Part shown: one piece after another, positions 56,823 through 64,000 of the stretch
How positions within the stretch are numbered: the first letter of the stretch is position 1
How the letters are laid out: each line of letters starts with the position of its first letter
NCBI RefSeq assembly: GCF_001314605.1
Contig: NZ_LIHP01000002.1
Location: 121,922 to 185,921 of the forward strand
Origin: Marinobacter sp. HL-58
GTDB taxonomy: Bacteria > Pseudomonadota > Gammaproteobacteria > Pseudomonadales > Oleiphilaceae
Reading direction: 5' to 3'
Length of the DNA stretch: 64,000 nt
The notes under the pieces: generated by a model
Told to the model about the DNA's origin: nothing
What the model saw: only the letters and a program-made list of their open reading frames with translations
Database searches by the model: none
Program-made: the position numbers and the translations under genes

Positions 56823-57269
56823 TCAGTCAGCGCTCTCGGCGCGATGACGGGCCTGCATGAATTCCCTGTGGTTCAGGTGCAGCAGGTCGGCCATGCGCCG
56901 AATCAGGTGTTCCTCGTACTTGTCGATGCGGCCATCGGCGAAAGCCACCCGCCAGATACTCTCAAGCAGCAGCTGTTTGTCTTTCTGGTCCAGTTGGTCG
57001 TTAATCAGGCCGGTGAATTCGTACAGGGAGGTGGCGTCATCGGCGTGACTGAGTGCGTCCTGAAGGATGTCTTCCGCTTCCTCCCGGGTAACCTGATGGG
57101 CCTGCACGGCACAGTCGATGATGGTTTTCAGTTCCTCATCGTCCTGGTCATTATCTACCCTGGACAGCTGCACCATCAGCGCGGTGGCGGCAACCGCCAG
57201 CTGGTGGTTGTCGGGCTGGGTCGGTTCGTGGTCAGGTGAGCCGAACAGGCTCTTCAGGAGCTCTATCAT
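56823..57269 (-). CDS. TerB-like protein
   Basis: 148 residues, helical, matching the TerB/DjlA N-terminal fold: AVAATALMVQLSRVDNDQDDEEL and IWRVAFADGRIDKYEEHLIRRMADLL, with the acidic ADGxxxxxE pattern that may bind metal. Originally linked to tellurite resistance, but isolated copies such as this one have no proven role. Lies between tal and the DAHP synthase gene, 16 bases from the latter. Confidence 0.85.
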   Translation of the reverse strand: MIELLKSLFGSPDHEPTQPDNHQLAVAATALMVQLSRVDNDQDDEELKTIIDCAVQAHQVTREEAEDILQDALSHADDATSLYEFTGLINDQLDQKDKQLLLESIWRVAFADGRIDKYEEHLIRRMADLLHLNHREFMQARHRAESAD

Positions 57270-57302
57270 GGTCTCGAAACATTCCTCCGGGTTGTACTGG
57301 TG

Positions 57303-58268
57303 TCAGGCAGCCTGGGACAGCCGGCGGACGCGGTTTTCCAGTTCAATCTGGTCATTGGTGAATCGGCGAATGCCATCCGCCAGCTTCTCGGTGGCCATGG
57401 CGTCTTCATTCGATTCCCAGCGGAACTTACGTTCATCAATGGCTTCCGGCTTATCCTTGCTGGTGGCGCCTTGCGCTGACAAACGGCGTGGCAAATTGCC
57501 GGAGTCGTTGTCGAGCTCCTGGAGCAGGGCCGGGCTGATGGTCAGTCGGTCACAGCCGGCCAGCATTTCAATTTCGCCGGTATTGCGGAAGCTGGCGCCC
57601 ATTACCACGGTGTTGTAGCCGTTGGCTTTGTAATAGTTATAGATGCGGGTAACGGACTGAACCCCCGGGTCTTCCTCCGCCGGGAAGGCATCGCGACCTG
57701 ATGCGGCCAGGTGCCAGTCAAGGATCCGTCCCACAAACGGGGAGATCAGGAACGCGCCGGCATCGGCACAGGCTGCGGCCTGGATAAAGGAGAACAGCAG
57801 GGTCAGGTTGCAGCGGATGCCTTCTTTCTCCAGCTGCTCGGCGGCACGAATGCCTTCCCAGGTAGAGGCGATCTTGATCAGTACCCGGCTGGTGTCCTTA
57901 CCGAGGTGGTCATAGAGGTCTACCAGTCGCCGGGCCCGGGTCAGGGTGGCGCCGGTATCGAAGGACAGCCGTGCGTCCACTTCGGTTGAAACCACGCCTG
58001 GAATAAGGCCCAAGATCTCTTTCCCTGCCAGTACGGCCAGCATGTCGGTGGCGTATGTCAGCTGCTCGGCATCGGAGCCACCCTGCTTGCGGGCGGCGGC
58101 CACGGCTTCGTCCAGCATGGGGCGATAGGCATCGGAGGCTGCGGCCTTGAGCAGAAGCGAAGGGTTGGTGGTGGCGTCTTCGGGTTTCCACTGGGCGATG
58201 GCGTCCAGATCACCGGTGTCGGCAACCACGGTGGTCATGGCTTTGAGTTGTTCGAGCTTGCTGGTCAT
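57303..58268 (-). CDS. tal: Transaldolase (TalB type)
   Basis: Transfers dihydroxyacetone units in the pentose phosphate pathway. 321 residues with the N-terminal [17 protein letters not shown], the Schiff-base lysine in [13 protein letters not shown], and [10 protein letters not shown]. Full length and well conserved. Followed by terB and the DAHP synthase gene in one direction. Confidence 0.96.
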   Translation of the reverse strand: MTSKLEQLKAMTTVVADTGDLDAIAQWKPEDATTNPSLLLKAAASDAYRPMLDEAVAAARKQGGSDAEQLTYATDMLAVLAGKEILGLIPGVVSTEVDARLSFDTGATLTRARRLVDLYDHLGKDTSRVLIKIASTWEGIRAAEQLEKEGIRCNLTLLFSFIQAAACADAGAFLISPFVGRILDWHLAASGRDAFPAEEDPGVQSVTRIYNYYKANGYNTVVMGASFRNTGEIEMLAGCDRLTISPALLQELDNDSGNLPRRLSAQGATSKDKPEAIDERKFRWESNEDAMATEKLADGIRRFTNDQIELENRVRRLSQAA

Positions 58269-58301
58269 TCGTCCTGTCGTCCTGATCGGATTGTTATTGA
58301 T

Positions 58302-58364
58302 CGCCCGGCTTGCGGGCGCTGAAAGTCATACACCTACAATAACGGGCTGCTCTGACAGGAACAA
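58302..58364 (-). promoter_or_regulatory. tal promoter and leader hairpin
   Basis: On the minus strand TTGTTC (58364-58359), a 17-base spacer and TATTGT (58341-58336) give a likely promoter. Downstream, CGCCCG (58302-58307) and CGGGCG (58313-58318) form a 6-bp hairpin with a 5-base loop in the tal leader. Confidence 0.4.
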
Positions 58365-58387
58365 GACAGTAAAAGGTATCAGGGGCT

Positions 58388-59446
58388 TCAGGCGTGCACG
58401 GCGGGTGAACGGTCAGGCTCGGGGACCCTGGCCATGGCCTGTTCAAGAACCTCGATGCCGGAACCCGGCTTGTGGGCGTTCTCGCTGATGTAGCGCCGGA
58501 ACTGGCGGCCTCCGGGCTGGCCGTGGAACAGACCCATCAGGTGGCGCGAGATGTGGCTGAGGTACACGCCCCGGTCCAGCTCATTCTGAATGAATGGTAA
58601 TACAGCCCGCAACGCATCGTGGCGGGACTGAACGGGTGCCGATAGCCCGAAAAACTCGGTGTCTACCCCGGCCAGGAGCCAGGGATTGTGGTAGGCCTCC
58701 CGGCCGAGCATGACGCCATCGGTGTGTTCAAGATGTTGCCGACACTCGTCGAACGTCTTGATGCCACCGTTGATAATGATCTCGAGATGGGGATAACGGG
58801 CCTTGAGCTGATAGACCCAGTCGTATTTCAGCGGTGGTATGTCCCGGTTTTCCTTGGGGCTTAACCCTTCAAGGACGGCGATGCGGGCGTGGACGATGAA
58901 TGTGCGGCAGCCGGCACCGGAGACTTTCTCGATAAACTCGCACAGGTCGTCCCAGGACTCGCGGCCATCAATGCCTATCCGGTGTTTGACCGTTACCGGC
59001 AGGCCCGTAGCCTCGATCATGGCCCGCACGCCCTCGGCCACCTTGTCGGGATGAGCCATCAGGCAGGCACCGATCATGTTGTTCTGTACCCGGTCACTGG
59101 GGCAGCCCACGTTCAGGTTCACCTCATCAAACCCATACTGCTCCGCCAGAGCCGCGCAATGGGCCAGCTCCTGCGGATTACTGCCGCCAAGCTGGAGCGC
59201 CAGCGGGTATTCTGCCGGATCATGTCGCAGGAATCGCGCGGTGTCCCCGTGAATCAGCGCTCCGGTGGTGACCATCTCGGTGTAAAGCAGGGCATGCCGG
59301 CTGAGCTGGCGCGCCAGATAGCGATAATGACTGGTGGTCCAGTCCATCATCGGGGCCACGCAGAAGCGGCGGGAAGGCTCTGAGTGGGAGACTGTCGATT
59401 TTAACTCTGTCTGTTCCGGCATTGCTGCCGCGCTGCTGGTGTTCAT
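58388..59446 (-). CDS. dusA: DusA, tRNA-dihydrouridine synthase A
   Basis: FMN enzyme that reduces U20/U20a in tRNA. 352 residues with VAPMMDWTTSHYRYLAR near the start, the catalytic Cys in NVGCPSDRVQ, TVKHRIGIDG and INGGIKT. The first 25 residues are extra and not conserved; an internal start is possible. No tight partner upstream. Confidence 0.94.
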   Translation of the reverse strand: MNTSSAAAMPEQTELKSTVSHSEPSRRFCVAPMMDWTTSHYRYLARQLSRHALLYTEMVTTGALIHGDTARFLRHDPAEYPLALQLGGSNPQELAHCAALAEQYGFDEVNLNVGCPSDRVQNNMIGACLMAHPDKVAEGVRAMIEATGLPVTVKHRIGIDGRESWDDLCEFIEKVSGAGCRTFIVHARIAVLEGLSPKENRDIPPLKYDWVYQLKARYPHLEIIINGGIKTFDECRQHLEHTDGVMLGREAYHNPWLLAGVDTEFFGLSAPVQSRHDALRAVLPFIQNELDRGVYLSHISRHLMGLFHGQPGGRQFRRYISENAHKPGSGIEVLEQAMARVPEPDRSPAVHA

Positions 59447-59704
59447 TAACTGCCTGATCTGAAACTGTGACTTGTCACTGAGGTCAACGGAGCACTCAAA
59501 AAGAGCCGTTATTCTATCAGGAAATCAGAGTGTCTGGCCGTAAGGCTTTGGCGAAACACCGGCCACTTTGCTGCGAAAGGCTGGTTTGTCGGCGCCGCAG
59601 GCCGGGACATCGGGGATCCGAGAATGATTAATGACAAAGTCCTGGGCTGCTGAATCCGTTAGGTTGGCAAGACGCGCGGCAGCTTCATGCTCAGGAGGTC
59701 ATTC

Positions 59705-60286
59705 ATGTCCGGGTCTGGCGAGGCATTGGCAGCACTGGAATTCTTTCCATGGAGCCGGCATTTCGAAGTGGGTATCGAGGAGATTGATGAGCAACACCGA
59801 ATGCTTGTCAGGATTGTGAACCGGCTTGTCTGGCACTGCGTGTCCGATGTGCCCCGATCCCGGTGTGATCAGATCCTTGAGGAACTCCTGTCCTACGCCA
59901 ACTACCACTTTACCTAGGAAGAGCGTATCTGGAACCAGGCGCTTGGCAGCGAGGGCATCGCCCGCAGCCACCACGACTCCCACCAGATGTTCTTTGCCCA
60001 GATCCAGACGTTTCGCAGCAGCGGGCAGCCTGAAGGCCAGCTAATGTCTGACCTGTTCGATTTCCTGGCCCGCTGGCTGGCCTTTCATATCCTAGAGTCG
60101 GATCGTCGGATGGCGTTAACGGTCAGGGCCGTGGAACAGGGTGTACCGCTGGATGAAGCCAGAAAGCAGGTTGATGACCAGTTGGGTGGCAGCAGCGGTG
60201 AGTTGATCTCGGCATTGCTTGAAGTCTACAGTAAGCTCTCCTCGAGCACCGCTCAGCTGATGCGGGAACACCTCACCAGAGAGTAA
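59705..60286 (+). pseudogene. Bacteriohemerythrin interrupted by an in-frame TAG
   Basis: ATG 59705 follows a perfect AGGAGGT. The frame stays homologous over 193 codons but codon 71 (59915-59917) is TAG, inside the iron-binding HFTxEE motif. All diiron ligands remain on both sides: His31, His68, Glu72, His89, His93, His128 and Asp133. A single C-to-T change of CAG would explain it. Hemerythrins bind O2 for sensing or storage. It may be a recent pseudogene or a sequence error; a restart at ATG 59987 would lack most ligands. Confidence 0.8.
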
Positions 60287-60292
60287 GTTTCA

Positions 60293-61207
60293 ATGCCGGT
60301 AATGGTACAGGCCCTCATGCCTGTGTTTGTGCTGATACTTTTGGGCTACCTGTTCCGGCGCTGGCATTTCCCCGGGGATGATTTCTGGTACCAGGCCGAG
60401 CGCTTTACCTACTATGTGCTCTTTCCGGCCATGCTGATTTTCAAGCTGGGCCAGGCAAGGGTGGCGCCCTCTGCATATGGTGACATCCTGGTCCTGATTG
60501 TCGCCATGCTGGTAACCATGGCGGTGTTGCTGGGCGTTATGCAATGGATCTGGCGTTGGCCCGGCCCGGTGTTCTCTTCCGTATTCCAGGGTGGTATCCG
60601 TTTTAACTCTTATGTCGCCCTGGCGGCCGCAGGCATGTTGCTCGGGGACGAAGGCCTGTCACTGATCGCCATAGCGGTGGCGGTGAAAGTCCCCTTGCTC
60701 AACCTGTTGTGCATCCTGATGTTTTCACTGGTGGCCGGAAACGGCGCCGTAAAGTTCAGGCCTGTTTTCAAGGCCATTGTTACCAACCCGTTGATTATCG
60801 GCTCGGTGATTGGAGTGGTCTGGAGCTATTTCCGGATCGGGTTCCATCCGCTGGTGGCCGGCATTCTCGAGCCCCTGAGTGATCTGGCCCTGCCACTTGG
60901 CCTGATGACCGTTGGCGCCGGTCTGCAACTGAAAGCCCTGCGTGGCGCTTCAAATCCGTTCCTGGTGTCCTCCGCAGCCAAGCTGGTGATTTTTCCGTTG
61001 CTGACCGCAGGGCTGGCGCTGTTGTTGGGGCTGGAGGGCCTGATGGTGCAGGTGGCCGTTCTGCTGGCTGCCCTGCCAACGGCCACCTCTTCGTACATTC
61101 TCGCGCGTCAGCTTGGTGGTGATGCTCCGCTGATGGCGGGTATTATCAGTGGCCAGACATTGCTGGCCATGCTTACCATACCGCTGTTACTGGGAATTCT
61201 CTGGTAG
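60293..61207 (+). CDS. AEC-family (auxin efflux carrier type) transporter
   Basis: 304 residues with about ten membrane helices in two sets of five, and the family segments VFVLILLGYLFRR, YYVLFPAMLIFKL, LSDLALPLGLMTVGAGL and PTATSSYILARQLGGD. Bacterial AEC proteins carry small organic acids such as malate or malonate; the substrate here cannot be read from sequence. Starts seven bases after the broken hemerythrin gene; its end overlaps the convergent znuA by 21 bases. Confidence 0.88.
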   Translation: MPVMVQALMPVFVLILLGYLFRRWHFPGDDFWYQAERFTYYVLFPAMLIFKLGQARVAPSAYGDILVLIVAMLVTMAVLLGVMQWIWRWPGPVFSSVFQGGIRFNSYVALAAAGMLLGDEGLSLIAIAVAVKVPLLNLLCILMFSLVAGNGAVKFRPVFKAIVTNPLIIGSVIGVVWSYFRIGFHPLVAGILEPLSDLALPLGLMTVGAGLQLKALRGASNPFLVSSAAKLVIFPLLTAGLALLLGLEGLMVQVAVLLAALPTATSSYILARQLGGDAPLMAGIISGQTLLAMLTIPLLLGILW

Positions 61208-62146
61208 GCACCTGAGAGCGGCGTCCGCCAGACTTTGCTGGAATGCAATGTAGCCGTCGCGGTCTGAATTGACGTCGGTTGCCAGCGGATCCCAGGTACT
61301 GAAGGTGATGTCCAGCTCTTCGGTAATGGACCGCCACCACTGGCGATTGAACTGGGGCTCGGTCAGCAGGCAGGGCTGGTTGGCCTTGCGCAGCTTTTCC
61401 TGGACTTCGGCAATGTGTCTGGCTCCGGGCGATAATTCCGGATTGAGTGTCAGTACACCTTCCAGTTTCAGGCCATAGTGCTCCACGAATCGCGTGAACG
61501 CATCGTGGTAGGTGAACAGGTCAATCCCGGCCAGCGGCTCAAGCTGTGTGGTAATATCACTTTCGGCCGCCGCCAGCTTCTGCTCGAAACGTTTCAGGTT
61601 GGCATCGAGCGCGTCCGTGTCTGCGCCCTCCTGCTGCGACAATACCTTGTGGATATCCCGCGCCATTTCCAGCGCCAGGGCAGGATCCAGCCATATGTGC
61701 GGATCTTCGCCGTCACCATGGTCGTGGTCATGATGTCCGGTTTCTTCCTCGTGGCCGTGCCCATGGTCATCGTGGCCATGGTCGTCGTCTGCTTCAACTT
61801 CGGGCACGTTTTCCCCATGCATCAGTGAATGGGTGCGACCACTGAATTCGCTGTCACCGAGCAGGCGTGTGAGAAAGGTTTCCATTTCCGGGCCCACCCA
61901 GAATATGGCATCAGCGTTTTCCAGGGCCCGGCGCTGTGAGGGCTTCATGGTGTAGTTGTGGGGGCTGGAGCCGGGGGGGACCAGCGTCGTGACTTCCACA
62001 TCATCTGCCGCCACAGCCTTTACCAGCAACTCGATGGGTTTCAGGGAAGTGACAACCTGGGTTGCTGCCAGTGCGCTGGAGGCCCCGAGTAGCCCCGTAA
62101 CTCCAACTGCGATGACACCCGCAAAGCGTTTGGTGATCATATTCAA
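61187..62146 (-). CDS. znuA: ZnuA, zinc ABC transporter substrate-binding protein
   Basis: 319 residues: signal peptide (1-28, ending SSALA), zinc ligands His63 (SPHNY), His150 (DPHIWLDP) and a His in TYHDAF, and the family's flexible His/Asp-rich loop (about 117-147, with DDHGHDDHGHGH). Captures periplasmic zinc. The transporter genes znuB and znuC are not adjacent. A Zur-type box lies 27 bases upstream of the ATG. Confidence 0.94.
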   Translation of the reverse strand: MNMITKRFAGVIAVGVTGLLGASSALAATQVVTSLKPIELLVKAVAADDVEVTTLVPPGSSPHNYTMKPSQRRALENADAIFWVGPEMETFLTRLLGDSEFSGRTHSLMHGENVPEVEADDDHGHDDHGHGHEEETGHHDHDHGDGEDPHIWLDPALALEMARDIHKVLSQQEGADTDALDANLKRFEQKLAAAESDITTQLEPLAGIDLFTYHDAFTRFVEHYGLKLEGVLTLNPELSPGARHIAEVQEKLRKANQPCLLTEPQFNRQWWRSITEELDITFSTWDPLATDVNSDRDGYIAFQQSLADAALRCLPENSQ

Positions 62147-62172
62147 TGGATCCTCTAAAATTTAAAAGATAC

Positions 62173-62185
62173 GTTATAATATAAC
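62173..62185. promoter_or_regulatory. Zur-type operator upstream of znuA
   Basis: GTTATAATATAAC is a perfect palindrome matching the core of the gammaproteobacterial Zur site. On the minus strand a likely -10 (TATTAT, 62181-62176) lies in its centre, 17 bases after TTCATT. Binding by zinc-loaded Zur would shut off znuA. Confidence 0.75.
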
Positions 62186-62245
62186 ATTCTAAAGTGCAAA
62201 TGAAGCGGATTTGCCCTTGCCCATGCGAAAAACGGCCTTGGCCGG

Positions 62246-62251
62246 TATAAT
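62246..62251 (+). promoter_or_regulatory. -10 element of the gltX promoter
   Basis: Perfect TATAAT 54 bases before the gltX ATG. No good -35 lies at 16-18 bases, so this is only a partial promoter call. Confidence 0.35.
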
Positions 62252-62304
62252 GCGTGGCTTTTAACGCATCGCCTTTATCAGGCAGTAACCTTCAGGATAC
62301 TTTC

Positions 62305-63789
62305 ATGACCGTACGTACCCGAATCGCACCGTCTCCCACCGGTGATCCCCACGTTGGTACCGCCTTTGTGGCGCTGTTCAATCTGTGTTTTGCCAGGCAA
62401 CACGGCGGTCAGTTTATTCTGCGGATTGAGGATACGGATCAGGTTCGCAGTACCGAAGAATCCGAGCAGGACATCCTGCGCGCCCTGCGCTGGCTCGGCC
62501 TTGAATGGGACGAGGGGCCGGATGTCGGCGGTCCCCACGGCCCCTACAGGCAGTCAGAGCGCAAGGATTCCTATCGCCAGTATGCGCTGGACCTGGTTAC
62601 CAGGGGGCATGCTTTTTACTGTTTCCGTACCCCCGAAGAGCTGGACGCCATTCGCGAAGAGCGCAAGGCCCAGGGCCTGAACCCGGGTATCAAGGGTGAT
62701 CTGGAACTGCCGGAGGAAGAGGTCAAGCGCCGGCTGGATGCGGGCGATCCCTACGTGATCCGCATGAAGGTACCTGAGCATGGCGTTTGCGAGATCGAGG
62801 ACATGCTTCGGGGTACCATTGAAATCGACTGGTCCCAGGTGGACAGCCAGATCCTGCTGAAGTCGGATGGCATGCCCACGTACCACCTGGCCAACGTGGT
62901 AGACGACCACCTGATGGACATCACCCATGTGTTGCGCGGTGAGGAGTGGATCAACTCCGCGCCCAAGCACAAACTGCTGTATGAGTACTTTGGCTGGGAA
63001 ATGCCGGTGCTGTGCCACCTGCCGCTGCTGCGGAACCCGGACAAGAGCAAGCTTTCCAAGCGCAAGAACCCCACCAGCATCAACTTCTATGAGCGCATGG
63101 GCTTCCTGCCGGAGGCCGTCACCAACTATCTTGGCCGCATGGGCTGGTCCATGCCCGATGAACGGGAAAAGTTCACCCTGGACGAGATGATCGAGAACTT
63201 TGATATCGAGAGAGTTTCCCTTGGCGGGCCGGTCTTCGACGTGGAAAAACTGCGCTGGCTCAACGGCCAGTGGATCCGCGAAGATCTCAATGATGACCAG
63301 TTCATCGAACGCATGCGCCACTGGTGGTTCAACGAACAGGCCCTGCGGGACCTGGTGCCGCACATCAAGGGCAGGGCAGAGGTGTTCAGTGATGTGGCGC
63401 CCATGGCCTCCTTTATGTTTTCCGGCATGCTGGACCTCAAGCCTGAAGATTTCAGCCACAACAAACTGGAGGAAGCCCAGGTCAAGCGGGTGCTCCAGTT
63501 TACCTTGTGGAAACTGGAAGCGCAGCGCCACTGGAGCAAAGACAACATCTTTGCCGACATCAAGACTCTGGCCAAGGCCATGGAACTGAAAATGGGCGAC
63601 TTCATGTTCGCCATTTTCGTTGCTGTCGCCGGTACTCCCAACTCCTGGTCGGTCATGGATTCCATGGCCATTCTCGGTCCGGACATGACCCGATCCCGCC
63701 TGCGCCACGCGCTGGAGGTTATGGGTGGTTTCTCCAAGAAGGAAACCAAACGGGTGGAGAAGGAATACGCAGCGCTGCTCGCCGAGTAG
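62305..63789 (+). CDS. gltX: Glutamyl-tRNA synthetase
   Basis: Class I synthetase that charges tRNA-Glu. 494 residues with the HIGH-type motif [13 protein letters not shown] and the KMSKS-type KLSKRKN, plus [13 protein letters not shown] and [16 protein letters not shown] use ATG 62305, which begins [13 protein letters not shown] as in the family and follows AGGA; the open frame reaches to 62254. tRNA-Ala and tRNA-Glu follow it. Confidence 0.96.
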   Translation: MTVRTRIAPSPTGDPHVGTAFVALFNLCFARQHGGQFILRIEDTDQVRSTEESEQDILRALRWLGLEWDEGPDVGGPHGPYRQSERKDSYRQYALDLVTRGHAFYCFRTPEELDAIREERKAQGLNPGIKGDLELPEEEVKRRLDAGDPYVIRMKVPEHGVCEIEDMLRGTIEIDWSQVDSQILLKSDGMPTYHLANVVDDHLMDITHVLRGEEWINSAPKHKLLYEYFGWEMPVLCHLPLLRNPDKSKLSKRKNPTSINFYERMGFLPEAVTNYLGRMGWSMPDEREKFTLDEMIENFDIERVSLGGPVFDVEKLRWLNGQWIREDLNDDQFIERMRHWWFNEQALRDLVPHIKGRAEVFSDVAPMASFMFSGMLDLKPEDFSHNKLEEAQVKRVLQFTLWKLEAQRHWSKDNIFADIKTLAKAMELKMGDFMFAIFVAVAGTPNSWSVMDSMAILGPDMTRSRLRHALEVMGGFSKKETKRVEKEYAALLAE

Positions 63790-63859
63790 CCAGGTTGGTG
63801 AATAAGTAATCGGCCGGGACAGGGATGTTCACGAAACTGAAAAAACGTTGGAAAAAAGG

Positions 63860-63888
63860 TTGACGCCCCAGGGGCCGATCCTTAATAT
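63860..63888 (+). promoter_or_regulatory. Promoter of the tRNA cluster
   Basis: TTGACG (63860-63865), 17-base spacer, TAATAT (63883-63888), then a GC-rich stretch (GCAGCCG) as in stringently controlled stable RNA promoters. Start expected close to the 5' end of tRNA-Ala. Confidence 0.7.
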
Positions 63889-63901
63889 ACGCAGCCGTTG
63901 A

Positions 63902-63977
63902 GGGGCCATAGCTCAGCTGGGAGAGCGCAACACTGGCAGTGTTGAGGTCAGCGGTTCGATCCCGCTTGGCTCCACCA
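63902..63977 (+). tRNA. tRNA-Ala (anticodon GGC)
   Basis: 76 bases that fold as a full cloverleaf. Acceptor stem GGGGCCA with TGGCTCC, including the G3-U70 wobble that marks alanine tRNAs; D arm GCTC..GAGC; anticodon loop CTGGCAG with anticodon GGC; T arm AGCGG-TTCGATC-CCGCT; encoded ACCA end. Confidence 0.95.
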
Positions 63978-63984
63978 ATTTCTA

Positions 63985-64000
63985 GTCCCCTTCGTCTAGT
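63985..64000 (+). tRNA. tRNA-Glu, first 16 bases (cut by window edge)
   Basis: GTCCCCTTCGTCTAGT matches the start of proteobacterial tRNA-Glu: acceptor GTCCCCT, then TC and the D arm GTCTAG. It begins eight bases after tRNA-Ala, a pairing common after gltX. The anticodon lies outside the window, so the call rests on the 5' end. Confidence 0.72.

Noticed and set aside
59631..59819. 62-residue plus-strand frame before the hemerythrin
   Set aside because: It runs out of frame into the hemerythrin coding region and lacks a ribosome site; the AGGAGGT belongs to ATG 59705.
62554..63708. 384-residue open frame on the minus strand
   Set aside because: Antisense to gltX, whose catalytic motifs are intact on the plus strand.

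Overview
The window reads as one continuous chromosomal stretch from a marine gammaproteobacterium, most like Marinobacter and its relatives near Pseudomonas. This rests on gene content and order: a Pseudomonas-type che/mot cluster (cheA-cheB-motC-motD-parC-parP-cheW-DUF2802), a full cytochrome c maturation operon, a 1628-residue NAD-glutamate dehydrogenase, a PsrA-type regulator, and an mfd / long GAPDH / nqrABCDEF / apbE / nqrM / sthA block. As I recall it, that block is ordered much as in Pseudomonas aeruginosa. I see no prophage, insertion sequence, CRISPR array or plasmid marker.

Layout. 1-5.7 kb: chemotaxis and flagellar motor genes. A terminator-like hairpin and a near-perfect sigma-28 (FliA) promoter lie in the gap before parC, so parC-parP-cheW may be a separate flagellar-class unit. 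5.8-9.2 kb: a pair of overlapping genes I cannot place in a known pathway, a methyltransferase/GspE-type ATPase fusion and an AAA+ ATPase. 9.1-10.8 kb (minus): a short FlhB C-terminal-like protein and FliK. 10.9-18.2 kb: ccmABCDEFGHI. 18.2-25.2 kb (minus): a MoxR / DUF58 / DUF4381 / BatA / BatB-TPR / BatD operon. 25.3-31.2 kb: gdhB, a beta-carbonic anhydrase and an unrecognised 57-residue protein. 31.3-35.2 kb: rRNA methyltransferases rsmC and rlmG around an LpxH-like phosphoesterase, then ribE on the minus strand. 35.4-39.7 kb: an unknown membrane protein, psrA with two of its own boxes in its promoter, an L,D-transpeptidase without signal peptide, mscS and a methylthioinosine phosphorylase. 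39.7-44.2 kb (minus): csiV and mfd. 44.4-54.9 kb: gap, a gene-free leader of about 190 bases, the Na+-NQR operon with its flavin and iron maturation factors, and sthA. 54.9-59.4 kb (minus): glycerophosphodiesterase, DAHP synthase, TerB-like protein, transaldolase and dusA. 59.7-64 kb: a bacteriohemerythrin broken by one in-frame TAG, an AEC transporter, znuA with a Zur-type box, gltX, tRNA-Ala(GGC) and the first bases of a tRNA-Glu.

Functionally the window joins motility, respiration (cytochrome c maturation, sodium-pumping NADH dehydrogenase, transhydrogenase), envelope quality control (Bat, CsiV, LpxH-like, MscS) and central metabolism. The least explained parts are the methyltransferase-GspE/AAA+ pair, the nqr leader, the 14-bp inverted repeat before sthA, the 18-bp palindrome before ribE, and the hemerythrin stop codon. 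All family assignments come from reading motifs by eye; no database search was run.
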